64,000 nt of DNA from an uncultured Acinetobacter sp. GTDB taxonomy: Bacteria; Pseudomonadota; Gammaproteobacteria; Pseudomonadales; Moraxellaceae. Numbering within the stretch: position 1 is the stretch's first letter; the number at the start of each line of letters is the position of its first letter. The DNA lies in assembly GCA_913777945.1 (NCBI GenBank), contig CAJYTY010000032.1, positions 124,001 through 188,000 of the forward strand. The letters run 5' to 3'. The position numbers and the translations under genes are program-made. Of the stretch, positions 29,722-38,721 are shown one piece after another. The notes beneath the pieces were generated by a model, which was not told the DNA's origin, searched no databases, and worked only from the letters and a program-made list of their open reading frames with translations.

Positions 29722-30660
29722 ATGCTTGCTTATGTCGTACGCAGACTATGGCAAATGATCCCAACATTGTTGGGTGTCATTTTGCTCATTTTCTTTCTTT
29801 TTAACTGGGTAGGGGGAGACCCTGCATATATTTTGGCAGGAAAAATGTCTAGCCCAGAGCAAATCGATAACATCCGTAAGCAGTTGGGAGTTGATCAGCC
29901 CTACTATGTGCAGTTGTGGATTTTTATCAAGCAAATTCTGACTTTTGATTATGGCGCAAGTTGGAGTACGGGAGAACCTGTATCACAGATTATCCTGACC
30001 CGTTTAGGGCCTTCACTGACTTTATTGATTCCGCTCACGATTTTACAAACAGTGATTTCAATTATCCTTGCTTTAGCGGTTGCTTCAGTTCGTGGATCAC
30101 TGACAGATCGTATGGTGATGATGTTATGTACCATTGGCATGTCGATCAGTATTTTGGTGTATATCATTGTTTTTCAGTATGTGCTTGCTTATCAACTGAG
30201 TTGGTTCCCTGTACAGGGCTGGAGTGATCATTTTAGTCAAAATTTATTCCAATATTCTTTGTTACCTATCTTAATTATGTTGGTGGTGAGCATTGCCCCA
30301 ACACTACGTTTATATCGAAGCTTCGTCCTAGATGAAATTAATCAGGATTATGTCAGAACTGCCCGTGCCAAAGGTGTGGGGGAGTCTCGGGTACTGGGTG
30401 TGCATGTCTTGCGTAATGCCTCGATTCCGATTGTGACCGAAGTGATGGCTAGCCTGCCTGCCTTATTGATTGGTGCTTTCCTGATTGAGCGATTCTTTGG
30501 TATTCCGGGCATCGGGCGTGAAATTATTATTGCGGTTGAACGTAGCGATTTTCCTGTGATTAAAGCCATCACCGTATATATCGCTGCGGTCACCATGATT
30601 TTTAACTTGATCGCCGATCTGATTTATAAGCTTCTCGATCCTCGTGTACAGTTGAAGTAG
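29722..30660 (+). CDS. Peptide ABC transporter permease, DppB/OppB/YejB type
   Basis: A 312-residue inner-membrane permease with six predicted helices. The conserved N-terminus AYVVRRLWQMIPTLLGVILL and the EAA loop DYVRTARAKGVGESRVLG (near residue 210), which contacts the ATPase, mark it as the B-type permease of family 5 peptide transporters. It begins 12 bases after the peptidase gene and forms the channel with the following permease. Confidence 0.93.
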   Translation: MLAYVVRRLWQMIPTLLGVILLIFFLFNWVGGDPAYILAGKMSSPEQIDNIRKQLGVDQPYYVQLWIFIKQILTFDYGASWSTGEPVSQIILTRLGPSLTLLIPLTILQTVISIILALAVASVRGSLTDRMVMMLCTIGMSISILVYIIVFQYVLAYQLSWFPVQGWSDHFSQNLFQYSLLPILIMLVVSIAPTLRLYRSFVLDEINQDYVRTARAKGVGESRVLGVHVLRNASIPIVTEVMASLPALLIGAFLIERFFGIPGIGREIIIAVERSDFPVIKAITVYIAAVTMIFNLIADLIYKLLDPRVQLK

Positions 30661-30666
30661 GGGACG

Positions 30667-31812
30667 ATGATGCTCAGTACAATTTTTAAAGGCAAAACCT
30701 CCTCAAATGAATCATCTGCGTCAACAGGACTCTGGCATTTGGCCTTGAATCGATTGAAATCAGATCAAATCGCCGTGGTTTCTTTCTTGGTGGTTCTGTT
30801 TTATTTCATACTGCTCGCGTTATCGATGACAGGCGTGATTGCTTCTAATTGGAATAAAGAAGTTGCAGTCAGCTACGCGCCACCGACATTTTTAGGGGCT
30901 GATACTGCGTCAGATCAAATTAAAGACAGTAGCCAGAAGATAGAGGCATTACCTGCAAATCCAGTTGATCCATTGAAAGATGTGATTCAACAGCTCAATA
31001 CCGAAATTCAGGCTGAACAACAAGGTGGCTCAGTCATTGATAATTATGGTGTGGTTGATCCTTTGGCAGAGGATATGCAGCAAATCGATCAACAGCTTGG
31101 TGGGCATCTACTTGATCAAAAACAAGAGTTAAAAACCACGTTGCCTTTTGGGGCAGATAAGTGGGGTCAAGATGTCCTACTCAAAACTATTAAAGGTGCT
31201 GAAACCTCAATTCTGGTCGGTTTGTTATCCGCTTTATTGGCTGTAGTGATTGGTACTTTCTTGGGTGCGATTGCAGGTTATTTCGGTGGTTGGGTGGATG
31301 ATGTTCTGAACTGGTTCTACAACATTTTTACTTCGATTCCTTATCTATTGTTGGTATTGGCGATTGCTGCGGTGCTCCAACAAAAGGGCATTCTATCGAT
31401 TGTACTGATTTTAGGTCTAACGGGTTGGACAGGTGTATTTCGTCTGATTCGTGCCGAATATATGAAGCATAAATCGCGTGAATACGTGCTTGCCGCAAAA
31501 GCCATTGGTGTCAGCCATTTACGCCGCATGTTTGTGCATATTTTTCCGAATGTCAGTCATATCGCGTTGGTTCAAATTTCGATTCTAGTGGTGTCATTTA
31601 TCAAATCAGAGGTGATTCTGAGTTTCCTTGGTTTTGGTGTTCCTGTGGGGGTGGTGTCATGGGGCAGTATGCTGAATGAGGCACAAAGTGAATTGATTTT
31701 GGGCAAATGGTGGCAACTGGCTGCGGCATCGATTGCAATGGCTATTCTGGTCACAGCATTCTCCATGTTTACCGATGCATTGCGTGATGCTTTAGATCCT
31801 AAGTTGAAATAG
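30667..31812 (+). CDS. Peptide ABC transporter permease, OppC/YejE type, with enlarged periplasmic loop
   Basis: The second permease is 381 residues long. It has one N-terminal helix (about 38-60), then a long hydrophilic, Gln/Asp-rich segment (about 65-160), then PFGADKWGQDVLLKTI and five more helices. The EAA loop is EYVLAAKAIGVSHLRRM. OppC and DppC have only a short loop between helix 1 and the GTDxxGRD-like motif; here it is longer by about 75 residues and lies in the periplasm. E. coli YejE also has an enlarged loop, though with unrelated sequence. It starts six bases after the first permease. Confidence 0.92.
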   Translation: MMLSTIFKGKTSSNESSASTGLWHLALNRLKSDQIAVVSFLVVLFYFILLALSMTGVIASNWNKEVAVSYAPPTFLGADTASDQIKDSSQKIEALPANPVDPLKDVIQQLNTEIQAEQQGGSVIDNYGVVDPLAEDMQQIDQQLGGHLLDQKQELKTTLPFGADKWGQDVLLKTIKGAETSILVGLLSALLAVVIGTFLGAIAGYFGGWVDDVLNWFYNIFTSIPYLLLVLAIAAVLQQKGILSIVLILGLTGWTGVFRLIRAEYMKHKSREYVLAAKAIGVSHLRRMFVHIFPNVSHIALVQISILVVSFIKSEVILSFLGFGVPVGVVSWGSMLNEAQSELILGKWWQLAAASIAMAILVTAFSMFTDALRDALDPKLK

Positions 31813-31825
31813 CGGAGAAAAAATT

Positions 31826-33559
31826 ATGCAACATCAAAATGAAACACCGCTATTACAGGTAGACGATCTTCGGGTCAGCTTTAAAGGCGAAAATAAACAA
31901 TGGATCGAAACGGTTAAAGGAATTTCATTTTCAATTCCTAAAAATAAAACCGTGGCTTTGGTCGGTGAGTCAGGCAGTGGTAAATCTGTCACTTCCTTAG
32001 CGGTGATGGGTTTATTACCGAAAGGGCAAAGTCAAATTGCAACGCAAAGTCGTATTACTTTTGAGGGTAAGGATTTACTGAATTTATCTGCAAAAGAGAT
32101 TCGGAAAATCTGTGGTAAGGAAATTGCCATGATTTTCCAAGAGCCGATGTCTTCATTGAATCCTGTATTTACCGTGGGTGATCAGATTGCCGAAGTGCTG
32201 TGCATTCATTTAGGCATGGGACGCAAGCAGGCCAGAGTAAGAGTGCTTGAGTTACTTCGAGAAGTCGGTATTCCAGCACCTGAAACAAAAATAGATGCTT
32301 ATCCAAGCCAGCTTTCTGGTGGTCAGCAGCAACGGGTCATGATTGCGATGGCAATCGCCTGTGAACCAAAATTATTGATTGCGGATGAACCAACCACGGC
32401 TTTAGATGTCACCATTCAAAAGCAAATCATTGATTTGTTGGAATCACTACGACAACGCCATGAAATGTCGATGCTGTTCATTACCCATGATTTAGCACTG
32501 GTTGGCGAAATTGCTGATGAAGTGATCGTAATGCGCCATGGTGAAATCCGTGAATCTGGCGCTGTTGAGCAAGTGTTGGAACAACCGAAAGATGTGTACA
32601 CCCGTGCTTTGTTGCACTGCCGACCGCAGCTTTCAACACGTCCATACCGTTTACCTGTGACCAGTGATTTTATGAAGCAGGACGAAAATGGACAATTGAT
32701 TGAAGCAACCAATTTGTCCGAATTAAATTTGAAACAACGGTCGCGAGGACTCACTGGTGAAGAAGCCATTGTTTTAGAAGTCAAAGATCTGAAAAAATCG
32801 TTTTATAGCCGTAAAGGACTATGGGGCCGTGATGAATTTCAGGCCGTAAAAGGTGTTTCTTTCCAACTGGCTAAAGGCAAGACTTTAGGTTTGGTTGGAG
32901 AGTCTGGTTCTGGGAAAACCACCATTGGTCTATTGCTAATGCGTTTGCATGAGGCGACAGGTGGGCAGGCTTTGATTGGTGGCAAAGATATTCTTGCCAT
33001 GACTGAGAAAGAATTTTCACAGTATCAGCGTAAAATTCAAATTATTTTCCAGAATCCATATGCTTCACTCAATCCACGCTTTACCATTGGTCAGATTTTA
33101 TTGGAGCCGATGCGGATTCATGGCATTGGACAGAATGATGCTGAACGCAAGAAAATTGCACTCGAGCTATTGGAAAGAGTGAGCTTACCAATACAAGCTT
33201 ATGATCGTTATCCGCATGAGTTTTCAGGTGGGCAGCGACAACGGATTGCAATTGCACGTTGCTTGACTTTAAAACCAGAGATTTTGATTTGTGATGAATC
33301 CGTTTCTGCCTTAGATGTTTCGGTGCAGGCGCAAGTATTGAATTTATTGCAAGATCTACAGGATGAATTTGGTCTGAGTTATATCTTTATTTCGCATGAT
33401 TTATCCGTAGTGAAATATATTTCAGACCAAGTGATGGTGATGAATCATGGGGAATTGGTTGAAATTGCCAATTCGGATGAGTTGTATTTACATCCACAAC
33501 ATGAATATACCAAGAAACTGCTGAATGCGATCCCGAAAGGCATTGTTCAGCAAGCTTGA
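31826..33559 (+). CDS. Double-domain peptide ABC transporter ATPase, YejF/GsiA type
   Basis: A 577-residue protein with two fused ATPase domains. Domain 1 has Walker A GESGSGKSVT near 49, signature LSGGQQQRV near 162 and Walker B LLIADEPTTALD. Domain 2 has GESGSGKTTIG near 356, FSGGQRQRIAIA near 470 and ILICDESVSALD. Each carries an oligopeptide-transporter C-terminal extension. It replaces the separate D and F subunits of dpp/opp systems. It is the last gene of the operon and is followed by a strong terminator. Confidence 0.95.
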   Translation: MQHQNETPLLQVDDLRVSFKGENKQWIETVKGISFSIPKNKTVALVGESGSGKSVTSLAVMGLLPKGQSQIATQSRITFEGKDLLNLSAKEIRKICGKEIAMIFQEPMSSLNPVFTVGDQIAEVLCIHLGMGRKQARVRVLELLREVGIPAPETKIDAYPSQLSGGQQQRVMIAMAIACEPKLLIADEPTTALDVTIQKQIIDLLESLRQRHEMSMLFITHDLALVGEIADEVIVMRHGEIRESGAVEQVLEQPKDVYTRALLHCRPQLSTRPYRLPVTSDFMKQDENGQLIEATNLSELNLKQRSRGLTGEEAIVLEVKDLKKSFYSRKGLWGRDEFQAVKGVSFQLAKGKTLGLVGESGSGKTTIGLLLMRLHEATGGQALIGGKDILAMTEKEFSQYQRKIQIIFQNPYASLNPRFTIGQILLEPMRIHGIGQNDAERKKIALELLERVSLPIQAYDRYPHEFSGGQRQRIAIARCLTLKPEILICDESVSALDVSVQAQVLNLLQDLQDEFGLSYIFISHDLSVVKYISDQVMVMNHGELVEIANSDELYLHPQHEYTKKLLNAIPKGIVQQA

Positions 33560-33566
33560 AGCCAAT

Positions 33567-33596
33567 AAAAAAACGCTCTAATTAGAGCGTTTTTTT
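33567..33596. terminator. Bidirectional terminator between the peptide operon and rluB
   Basis: AACGCTCTAATTAGAGCGTT forms a self-complementary stem flanked by A and T tracts on both sides, so it can terminate both converging units. Confidence 0.9.
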
Positions 33597-33612
33597 ACTT
33601 TAAAGCCAAGAA

Positions 33613-34557
33613 TTAGAACTTCTTAAAGCCTTTATTAAAACCGATGGTTTTACGACCATTGTTATTGTTGCCATTACCGCTTGGGCGTTGTTGCGGTTGA
33701 TCTTGTTCATCATCACGACGTTGCTGACGTAAATAACCACCACGACGTGCAGCCAATGGTTTTTCTGCCATTTTTTCTGTACGACGTTTCGCCATACCGA
33801 ATAAGCCAGTACCTTGACGTGGTTTTAATTCAACTGATTTCGCTAAATTGTCGATATCTGTTTTATCCAATTCCATCCAACGGCCTGTACGTAACTCACG
33901 TGGTAGAATTACCGTGCCATAACGGGTACGTAATAAGCGACTTACTTTTAAGCTTTGTGATTCAAAGATACGACGTACTTCGCGGTTACGACCTTCTTTA
34001 ACCACAACTTGATACCAACGGTTGATACCTTCACCGCCAATTTCAGAGAATGATTCGAATTTGGCTGGACCATCTTCAAGCTCAACACCTTTCAGCATGT
34101 TATTGCGAATTTGTGGCGTGACTTCACCCATCACACGTACCGCATATTCACGCTCAACTTCGTTTGAAGGGTGCATTAAACGGTTAGCAAGTTCACCATC
34201 ATTCGTGAATAACAATAAACCAGTACTGTTAATATCCAGACGCCCTACCATTACCCAACGGTCATTTGCGATTTGAGGCAAATGATCAAATACAGTTGGA
34301 CGTTTCTCAGGATCATTGCGTGAGCAAATTTCACCCTCTGGTTTATAGTAAATGAGAACACGGCGGCGAATTTCATCTTCAACCTGAAACTGAACTTTAC
34401 GACCATCGATACGGAGTTCATCTGTAGGTTCAATACGTTCACCCACTTGAGCAATTTTTCCATTGATACTGACGCGACCAGCAGCAATGACTTCCTCCAT
34501 ATAGCGACGTGAGCCTAACCCGACTCTCGCTAAAACCTTTTGTAATTTTTCACTCAT
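33613..34557 (-). CDS. rluB: 23S rRNA pseudouridine synthase RluB
   Basis: This enzyme of the RsuA/RluB family makes pseudouridine 2605 in 23S rRNA. An S4 RNA-binding domain comes first (KLQKVLARVGLGSRRYMEE), then the catalytic core with GRLDINSTGLLLFTNDG (catalytic Asp in GRLD) near residue 101 and RNREVRRIFESQ. The C-terminal 65 residues are a basic, low-complexity tail (RRGGYLRQQRRDDEQ then Asn/Gly-rich) that probably binds RNA. It lies downstream of scpA-scpB on the same strand, a common neighbourhood for this gene. Confidence 0.93.
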   Translation of the reverse strand: MSEKLQKVLARVGLGSRRYMEEVIAAGRVSINGKIAQVGERIEPTDELRIDGRKVQFQVEDEIRRRVLIYYKPEGEICSRNDPEKRPTVFDHLPQIANDRWVMVGRLDINSTGLLLFTNDGELANRLMHPSNEVEREYAVRVMGEVTPQIRNNMLKGVELEDGPAKFESFSEIGGEGINRWYQVVVKEGRNREVRRIFESQSLKVSRLLRTRYGTVILPRELRTGRWMELDKTDIDNLAKSVELKPRQGTGLFGMAKRRTEKMAEKPLAARRGGYLRQQRRDDEQDQPQQRPSGNGNNNNGRKTIGFNKGFKKF

Positions 34558-34597
34558 GACAGCACAACCTTAGACATAATGATCAACAGTTCACCTC

Positions 34598-35197
34598 TCA
34601 AGACTTCGGTGCATGTGCATCGAGTGTCATGAATGCTTCCTTGGCGTTCTGCAGGGGAGGCAATTGACCTAGCGAAGCTAAACCAAATGCATTTAAAAAT
34701 TGGGGCGTTGTGACTAACAACGCAGGTCTTCCAGGTAAATCTCTAAAACCAGATTCTTTGATCCAGTTCCAGTCAAATAAGTTTCTCAAGATCTGACTAT
34801 TATTCGATACACCACGAATCTGTTCAATATCAGCACGTGTAACAGGCTGATGGTACGCAATCACTGCGACTGTTTCGAGTAGCGAGGGCGATAATTTAGT
34901 TGGGCGTTCTGGCCAAACCTGCGCAATAATATTGCGATACTTTGCTCGCACCTGAAAACGGAACCCTTGAGCCGTCTCAATTAACTCAATTGAACGGCCA
35001 TGTTGCAACATCGCAAGTTGCTGCAAAAAATGACGTAATTGTTGTTTATTATATTGGTTTTGAAATGCTTCTTTTAGTCGTGCAAGTGAAACTGGTGAGT
35101 CACTAGCGAACAAAATTGCTTCAATCTGTAATAAGACATCGTGATGAATATCTTCAAGTGACATTCCTTCATTGGTGTCAAATGGATCTAAACTCAT
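34598..35197 (-). CDS. scpB: Segregation and condensation protein B
   Basis: ScpB is the dimeric winged-helix subunit of the SMC-ScpAB condensin. The 199-residue protein shows the typical start of the first winged helix (QIEAILFASDSPVSLARLKEA) and the strongly conserved ETVAVIAYHQPVTRADIEQIRGV of the second, followed by DLPGRPALLVTT. It overlaps scpA by four bases, so translation is coupled. The SMC partner is encoded at 8.2 kb in this window. Confidence 0.95.
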   Translation of the reverse strand: MSLDPFDTNEGMSLEDIHHDVLLQIEAILFASDSPVSLARLKEAFQNQYNKQQLRHFLQQLAMLQHGRSIELIETAQGFRFQVRAKYRNIIAQVWPERPTKLSPSLLETVAVIAYHQPVTRADIEQIRGVSNNSQILRNLFDWNWIKESGFRDLPGRPALLVTTPQFLNAFGLASLGQLPPLQNAKEAFMTLDAHAPKS

Positions 35198-35988
35198 GCT
35201 GCAATGCCTTGAACTGTTAAAGGAGCTTCAATACCTGTATGGATGATTTGAATTTTTTGCTGGCGCGTGAGTTCAAGCACTGCCATAAAAGTCACCACCA
35301 TGCCCATACGACCTTGTTGAGGGTTTAACAATTGCACAAAACTCAAACTTAAGCCAGTTGCCAGTTGGCTTTCAATAAATGCTATACGTTCTTCGAGCAG
35401 TACTGGTTCCTGCGCAACAATATGTGTGATCGGTTCTGGACGATTAAACACACAAAATAGTGCATCACGTAAGGCATCGACATCATAACCTTCATAAATT
35501 GGAGCAATATGTCCAATACTGACATTGGCACTAAAAGTATCTCTTTCAAAGATTGGCATTTGCCCCAATCGTTCAGCTGCTTGCTTAATACGGAGGTATG
35601 TTTCTAAACGATCAATCAATTCTTGTTTAGGATCTTTTTCAAATTGATCAACTAGAGTTGGTTTTGGAAGCAATAATCGTGATTTCAAATCAGCGAGTAG
35701 TGCTGCCATAACCATATAATCTGCAGTTAATTCGATATTCAAAGACTTCATACTATCCATGTAGGATAGATATTGTGTTGCGATTGGAGAGATATCGAGT
35801 TGTAAAAGATCAAAGCCATTTTTCTGAATCAAATAAATCAGAAAGTCTAATGGCCCTTCAAACTGCTCCAGTAAAATTTCAAATGCGGCAGGTGGAATGT
35901 ACAAATCTTCAGGTATGACTTCTTGCCACTCGTCAAGCACACGAATGGAAGGAATTAATTCCAAGGTCGAAGGAAGAATTTGATTCAT
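35194..35988 (-). CDS. scpA: Segregation and condensation protein A
   Basis: ScpA is the kleisin that bridges the SMC heads. The signature FEGPLDFLIYLIQKNGFDLLQLDI near residue 43, with the following VMAALLADLKSRLLLP, is diagnostic; the C-terminal winged helix ends the protein at residue 264. It is the first gene of scpA-scpB-rluB. An extended N-terminal leader of about 40 residues precedes the conserved domain. Confidence 0.94.
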   Translation of the reverse strand: MNQILPSTLELIPSIRVLDEWQEVIPEDLYIPPAAFEILLEQFEGPLDFLIYLIQKNGFDLLQLDISPIATQYLSYMDSMKSLNIELTADYMVMAALLADLKSRLLLPKPTLVDQFEKDPKQELIDRLETYLRIKQAAERLGQMPIFERDTFSANVSIGHIAPIYEGYDVDALRDALFCVFNRPEPITHIVAQEPVLLEERIAFIESQLATGLSLSFVQLLNPQQGRMGMVVTFMAVLELTRQQKIQIIHTGIEAPLTVQGIAA

Positions 35989-36233
35989 TACCGTTTATAA
36001 GCCACGCGAATTTTCAAAAGCATGAAAGGATGATTTTTTTGTGTTCAAGAAAGTGACACATGCTACAAGCAAACCTATTCTAATCGAAATCCTTCATTTA
36101 ATAAATTACTCACTTACAAAAACCTTAAAGTTCTCAGGGTATTTTCTATACTTATGCAAGCGAATATGGATGATATAAAAATCTTATGCTTAAATCGGTC
36201 ATTAAACATCGCATTTCTAAAATATAAGTCACC

Positions 36234-36956
36234 ATGAAAAATTATTTAAAAACACAACAGAATCAGTTCGGACAAACGATAGGTTTTTCGCTTGAAGAAA
36301 ATGTGACAGCTTCACCCGTGCAAGGAAATTTATTTGGACAATACGTTCAGTTGATTGATGTAGCAGATGGAATTACGAATCAGGTCGCAGAACAGTTATG
36401 GGAAGCTGTATCAACAGAACCCGATGAGCAATGCTGGACTTATCTGCCATATTCTGCCCCACATAGCCAACATAGTTTAAAAGATTCATTAGACAACTTA
36501 TTCGGCTTTAAAGATTCCACTCACTTTCTAATTCAAGTTGCTCAAGATATACAAGGTTGGGTTGCTTTGTTAAATCCGAGGCTTGGGCATGGCGTGATTG
36601 AGATTGGTAATGTTTATTTTTCACATAAAATGAAAAAATCAAAGGCGTCAACTGAAACAATTTTCTTACTGCTAGAACAATGTTTTGCACATGGTTTTAG
36701 ACGTATTGAATGGAAATGTGATGATTGTAATGCGCCTTCTAAAGCTGCCGCTTTACGCTTCGGTTTTCAGTATGAAGGCTTATTTCGGCAAGATCGGATC
36801 ATAAAAGGACGAAATCGAAATACTGCATGGTTTTCGATTGTTGATGATGAGTGGTCGGAATTAAAAAATGCTTATCAGCAATGGCTGAGTCCTGATAATT
36901 TTGATGAACACGGTTTTCAGAAACAACGACTTTCGGACTTTGTATCATTCAACTAA
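36234..36956 (+). CDS. GNAT acetyltransferase, RimJ/RimL-like
   Basis: A 240-residue acetyltransferase of the RimJ/RimL subgroup. It has the N-terminal VQLIDV and strand-helix pattern, ETIFLLLEQCFAHGFRRIEWKCDDCNAPS, the usual NxxS near residue 163, and AALRFGFQYEGLFRQDRIIKGR, which matches the family's C-terminal acetyl-CoA region. Similar proteins acetylate alpha-amino groups or small amines; the substrate is unknown. It stands alone, with its own promoter in the 245-base gap after scpA. Confidence 0.8.
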   Translation: MKNYLKTQQNQFGQTIGFSLEENVTASPVQGNLFGQYVQLIDVADGITNQVAEQLWEAVSTEPDEQCWTYLPYSAPHSQHSLKDSLDNLFGFKDSTHFLIQVAQDIQGWVALLNPRLGHGVIEIGNVYFSHKMKKSKASTETIFLLLEQCFAHGFRRIEWKCDDCNAPSKAAALRFGFQYEGLFRQDRIIKGRNRNTAWFSIVDDEWSELKNAYQQWLSPDNFDEHGFQKQRLSDFVSFN

Positions 36957-36959
36957 ATA

Positions 36960-37229
36960 CTAAGCATCATAAATTGCATATTCAATAATATGTAGACATT
37001 GGTCTCGAAGGCACAAGTTTTGCTGCTCTAGATTTTTCAATATTTCTTTTACAACAAATACCTCTAAAAAATATTCAAAAATTGAGCTGTTATGCTTCAC
37101 TTGTATTAATCCTTCGGGTGGCTCTTTTAAAACAATAGCTGTTGATTCTAAAAGCCAAGGTTCAATGACATAGATTGTTTGATCATCTTGATAATCATAG
37201 ATGTTTAGTAAAACTTGAAATAAATCCAT
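36960..37229 (-). CDS. Small acidic protein of unknown function
   Basis: I do not recognise this 89-residue protein. It is acidic and has neither signal peptide nor membrane segment. Codon use is like its neighbours and it lies between two converging genes, three bases from the acetyltransferase stop. It may be read with yciO upstream (25-base gap). It could be a real small gene or a lineage-specific one. Confidence 0.55.
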   Translation of the reverse strand: MDLFQVLLNIYDYQDDQTIYVIEPWLLESTAIVLKEPPEGLIQVKHNSSIFEYFLEVFVVKEILKNLEQQNLCLRDQCLHIIEYAIYDA

Positions 37230-37254
37230 TTTCTACTTTATTTGAATTTGAGAT

Positions 37255-37872
37255 CTATTCAAAAGCGCTGACATCACCAACACCACGACGGATAATTTCA
37301 GGATTTTCTCCAGATAAATCCACGATACTGGTGGTTGATAAAGTCCCAAAACCACTATCAATAAACACATCAATCCGTTTACCTAGTTGGTTTTCAATAT
37401 CATAAGGATCATCAAGTGGATCTTTTTGATCAGGCAAGATCAATGTACTGGTTAATAACGGTTCACCAAGTTCTTGTAATAAAGCTTGTGCAACAGGATT
37501 ACTTGGAATGCGCAGACCAATTGTTTTTTTCTTTGGATGCATTAAGCGCTTTGGCACTTCACTAGTAGCAGGTAAAATAAATGTGGTAATAGCAGGGGTA
37601 TTGGCTTTTAACAGTCTGTACATCGCATTATCGACTTTTGCATAAGTTGCAATATCCGATAAATCACAACACATAATTGCATATTGATGTTTAGGGCCTA
37701 AGCCACGAATTTGGGCTATTCGCTCCATCGCACTTTTATTCCCAATCTGACAACCAATCGCATAGGCTGCATCAGTTGGATAAACCACCACATCACCCGC
37801 ACGAATACGTTCAACGGCTTGTGTGATTAAGCGAGCCTGTGGATTTTCAGGATGAATATGTAAATGTAACAT
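37255..37872 (-). CDS. yciO: YciO/YrdC/Sua5-family protein
   Basis: A 205-residue protein of the YrdC fold, closest in its pattern to YciO: the N-terminal HIHPENPQARLI, VVVYPTDAAYAIGC near residue 30, KHQYAIMCCDLSDI and TIGLRIPSNPVAQALL, and the C-terminal SIVDLSGENPEIIRRGVGD. TsaC/Sua5 relatives make threonylcarbamoyl-AMP for the t6A base of tRNA; YciO shares the fold, but how far it shares the activity is not settled. Residues that bind ATP and bicarbonate (KR-type) are partly replaced by KHQ, as usual for YciO. Confidence 0.88.
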   Translation of the reverse strand: MLHLHIHPENPQARLITQAVERIRAGDVVVYPTDAAYAIGCQIGNKSAMERIAQIRGLGPKHQYAIMCCDLSDIATYAKVDNAMYRLLKANTPAITTFILPATSEVPKRLMHPKKKTIGLRIPSNPVAQALLQELGEPLLTSTLILPDQKDPLDDPYDIENQLGKRIDVFIDSGFGTLSTTSIVDLSGENPEIIRRGVGDVSAFE

Positions 37873-37963
37873 TATTATTGTAACTCCCTGATCTTTATGG
37901 CTGAATTAAGTATGAAACTTGTTCTAGTAAAGATGCAAGTCTTAGATGTGTTAATTTTGTCAT

Positions 37964-38626
37964 TCAATCAAGTAATTCACGTTTAAATTCATTTAGTTGT
38001 AATGGTAAGCCATTACGTGTACAAACACAGATATAGTGAATAAAATGTGCAGCATCTCGTGGCAAAGTGGCTTCACCTGAAAAATAACGTTGTACTTGAG
38101 CAAAAACATTATCTTTAAATTGTGTCCCATTGCCGCTATCACCCGTTAGGTTATCTAAAGAGACACGAAACTTCCGACCAAAGGCTGTTGCAAATAACCA
38201 TTCAATGGCTTGAGGCTTAATTTCAACTTGTTCAAATAAAGCTTGCTGTTCTGCAGTACGACCATCGGGTGCATACCAATAACCTAAATCAGGTAAAAGG
38301 CGACGTTTTTCACCTGAAATACTCCAATGACTAATTTCATGCAAGGCACTGTTAAAGAAACCATGTGCAAATTGGATTTTTGCAGGCTGTTGATTTATAG
38401 CTGGGAAATATTCTGGTTCAAAATCACCTTTAACAAGCGTGACATTATGGTGGGAAAACCAGTGATTAAAGTGTAAAATAAGCCAATCAACCTGTTCTGG
38501 TTCTGTTGTTAACGTTTTCCAAGATGAGCGTTGCACTTGATCTGGTGTTAACATAGGAACAGTGATTGAATGGGGGCTAACAAGTGATGAAGTTGTTACT
38601 TCAAGTTGCGGCTGCAACAGATGCAT
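37964..38626 (-). CDS. epmC: Elongation factor P hydroxylase EpmC
   Basis: EpmC adds the last mark on EF-P Lys34 in bacteria that beta-lysylate it with EpmA and EpmB. The 220-residue protein matches the family in IQFAHGFFNSALHEISHWSI (with a metal-binding HExxH), GYWYAPDGRTAEQQALFEQVE, KPQAIEWLFATAFGRKFRVS and DNLTGDSG. These match E. coli YfcM in order and spacing. It is a lone gene, divergent from yceD. Neither epmA, epmB nor efp lies in the window. Confidence 0.9.
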   Translation of the reverse strand: MHLLQPQLEVTTSSLVSPHSITVPMLTPDQVQRSSWKTLTTEPEQVDWLILHFNHWFSHHNVTLVKGDFEPEYFPAINQQPAKIQFAHGFFNSALHEISHWSISGEKRRLLPDLGYWYAPDGRTAEQQALFEQVEIKPQAIEWLFATAFGRKFRVSLDNLTGDSGNGTQFKDNVFAQVQRYFSGEATLPRDAAHFIHYICVCTRNGLPLQLNEFKRELLD

Positions 38627-38679
38627 TGCTGTGTTACCACGAGTTCTGTCTAAAGAAGTGCAAAATTGTATCTTAATCT

Positions 38680-38708
38680 TTGACAGAGTACCGATGAATT
38701 TGTAGAAT
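38680..38708 (+). promoter_or_regulatory. Sigma70 promoter of yceD-rpmF
   Basis: TTGACA at 38680-38685 and TAGAAT at 38703-38708 are separated by exactly 17 bases. Transcription would start near 38715, only about seven bases before the yceD ATG at 38722. Confidence 0.75.
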
Positions 38709-38721
38709 TGCCGCCTTAATT

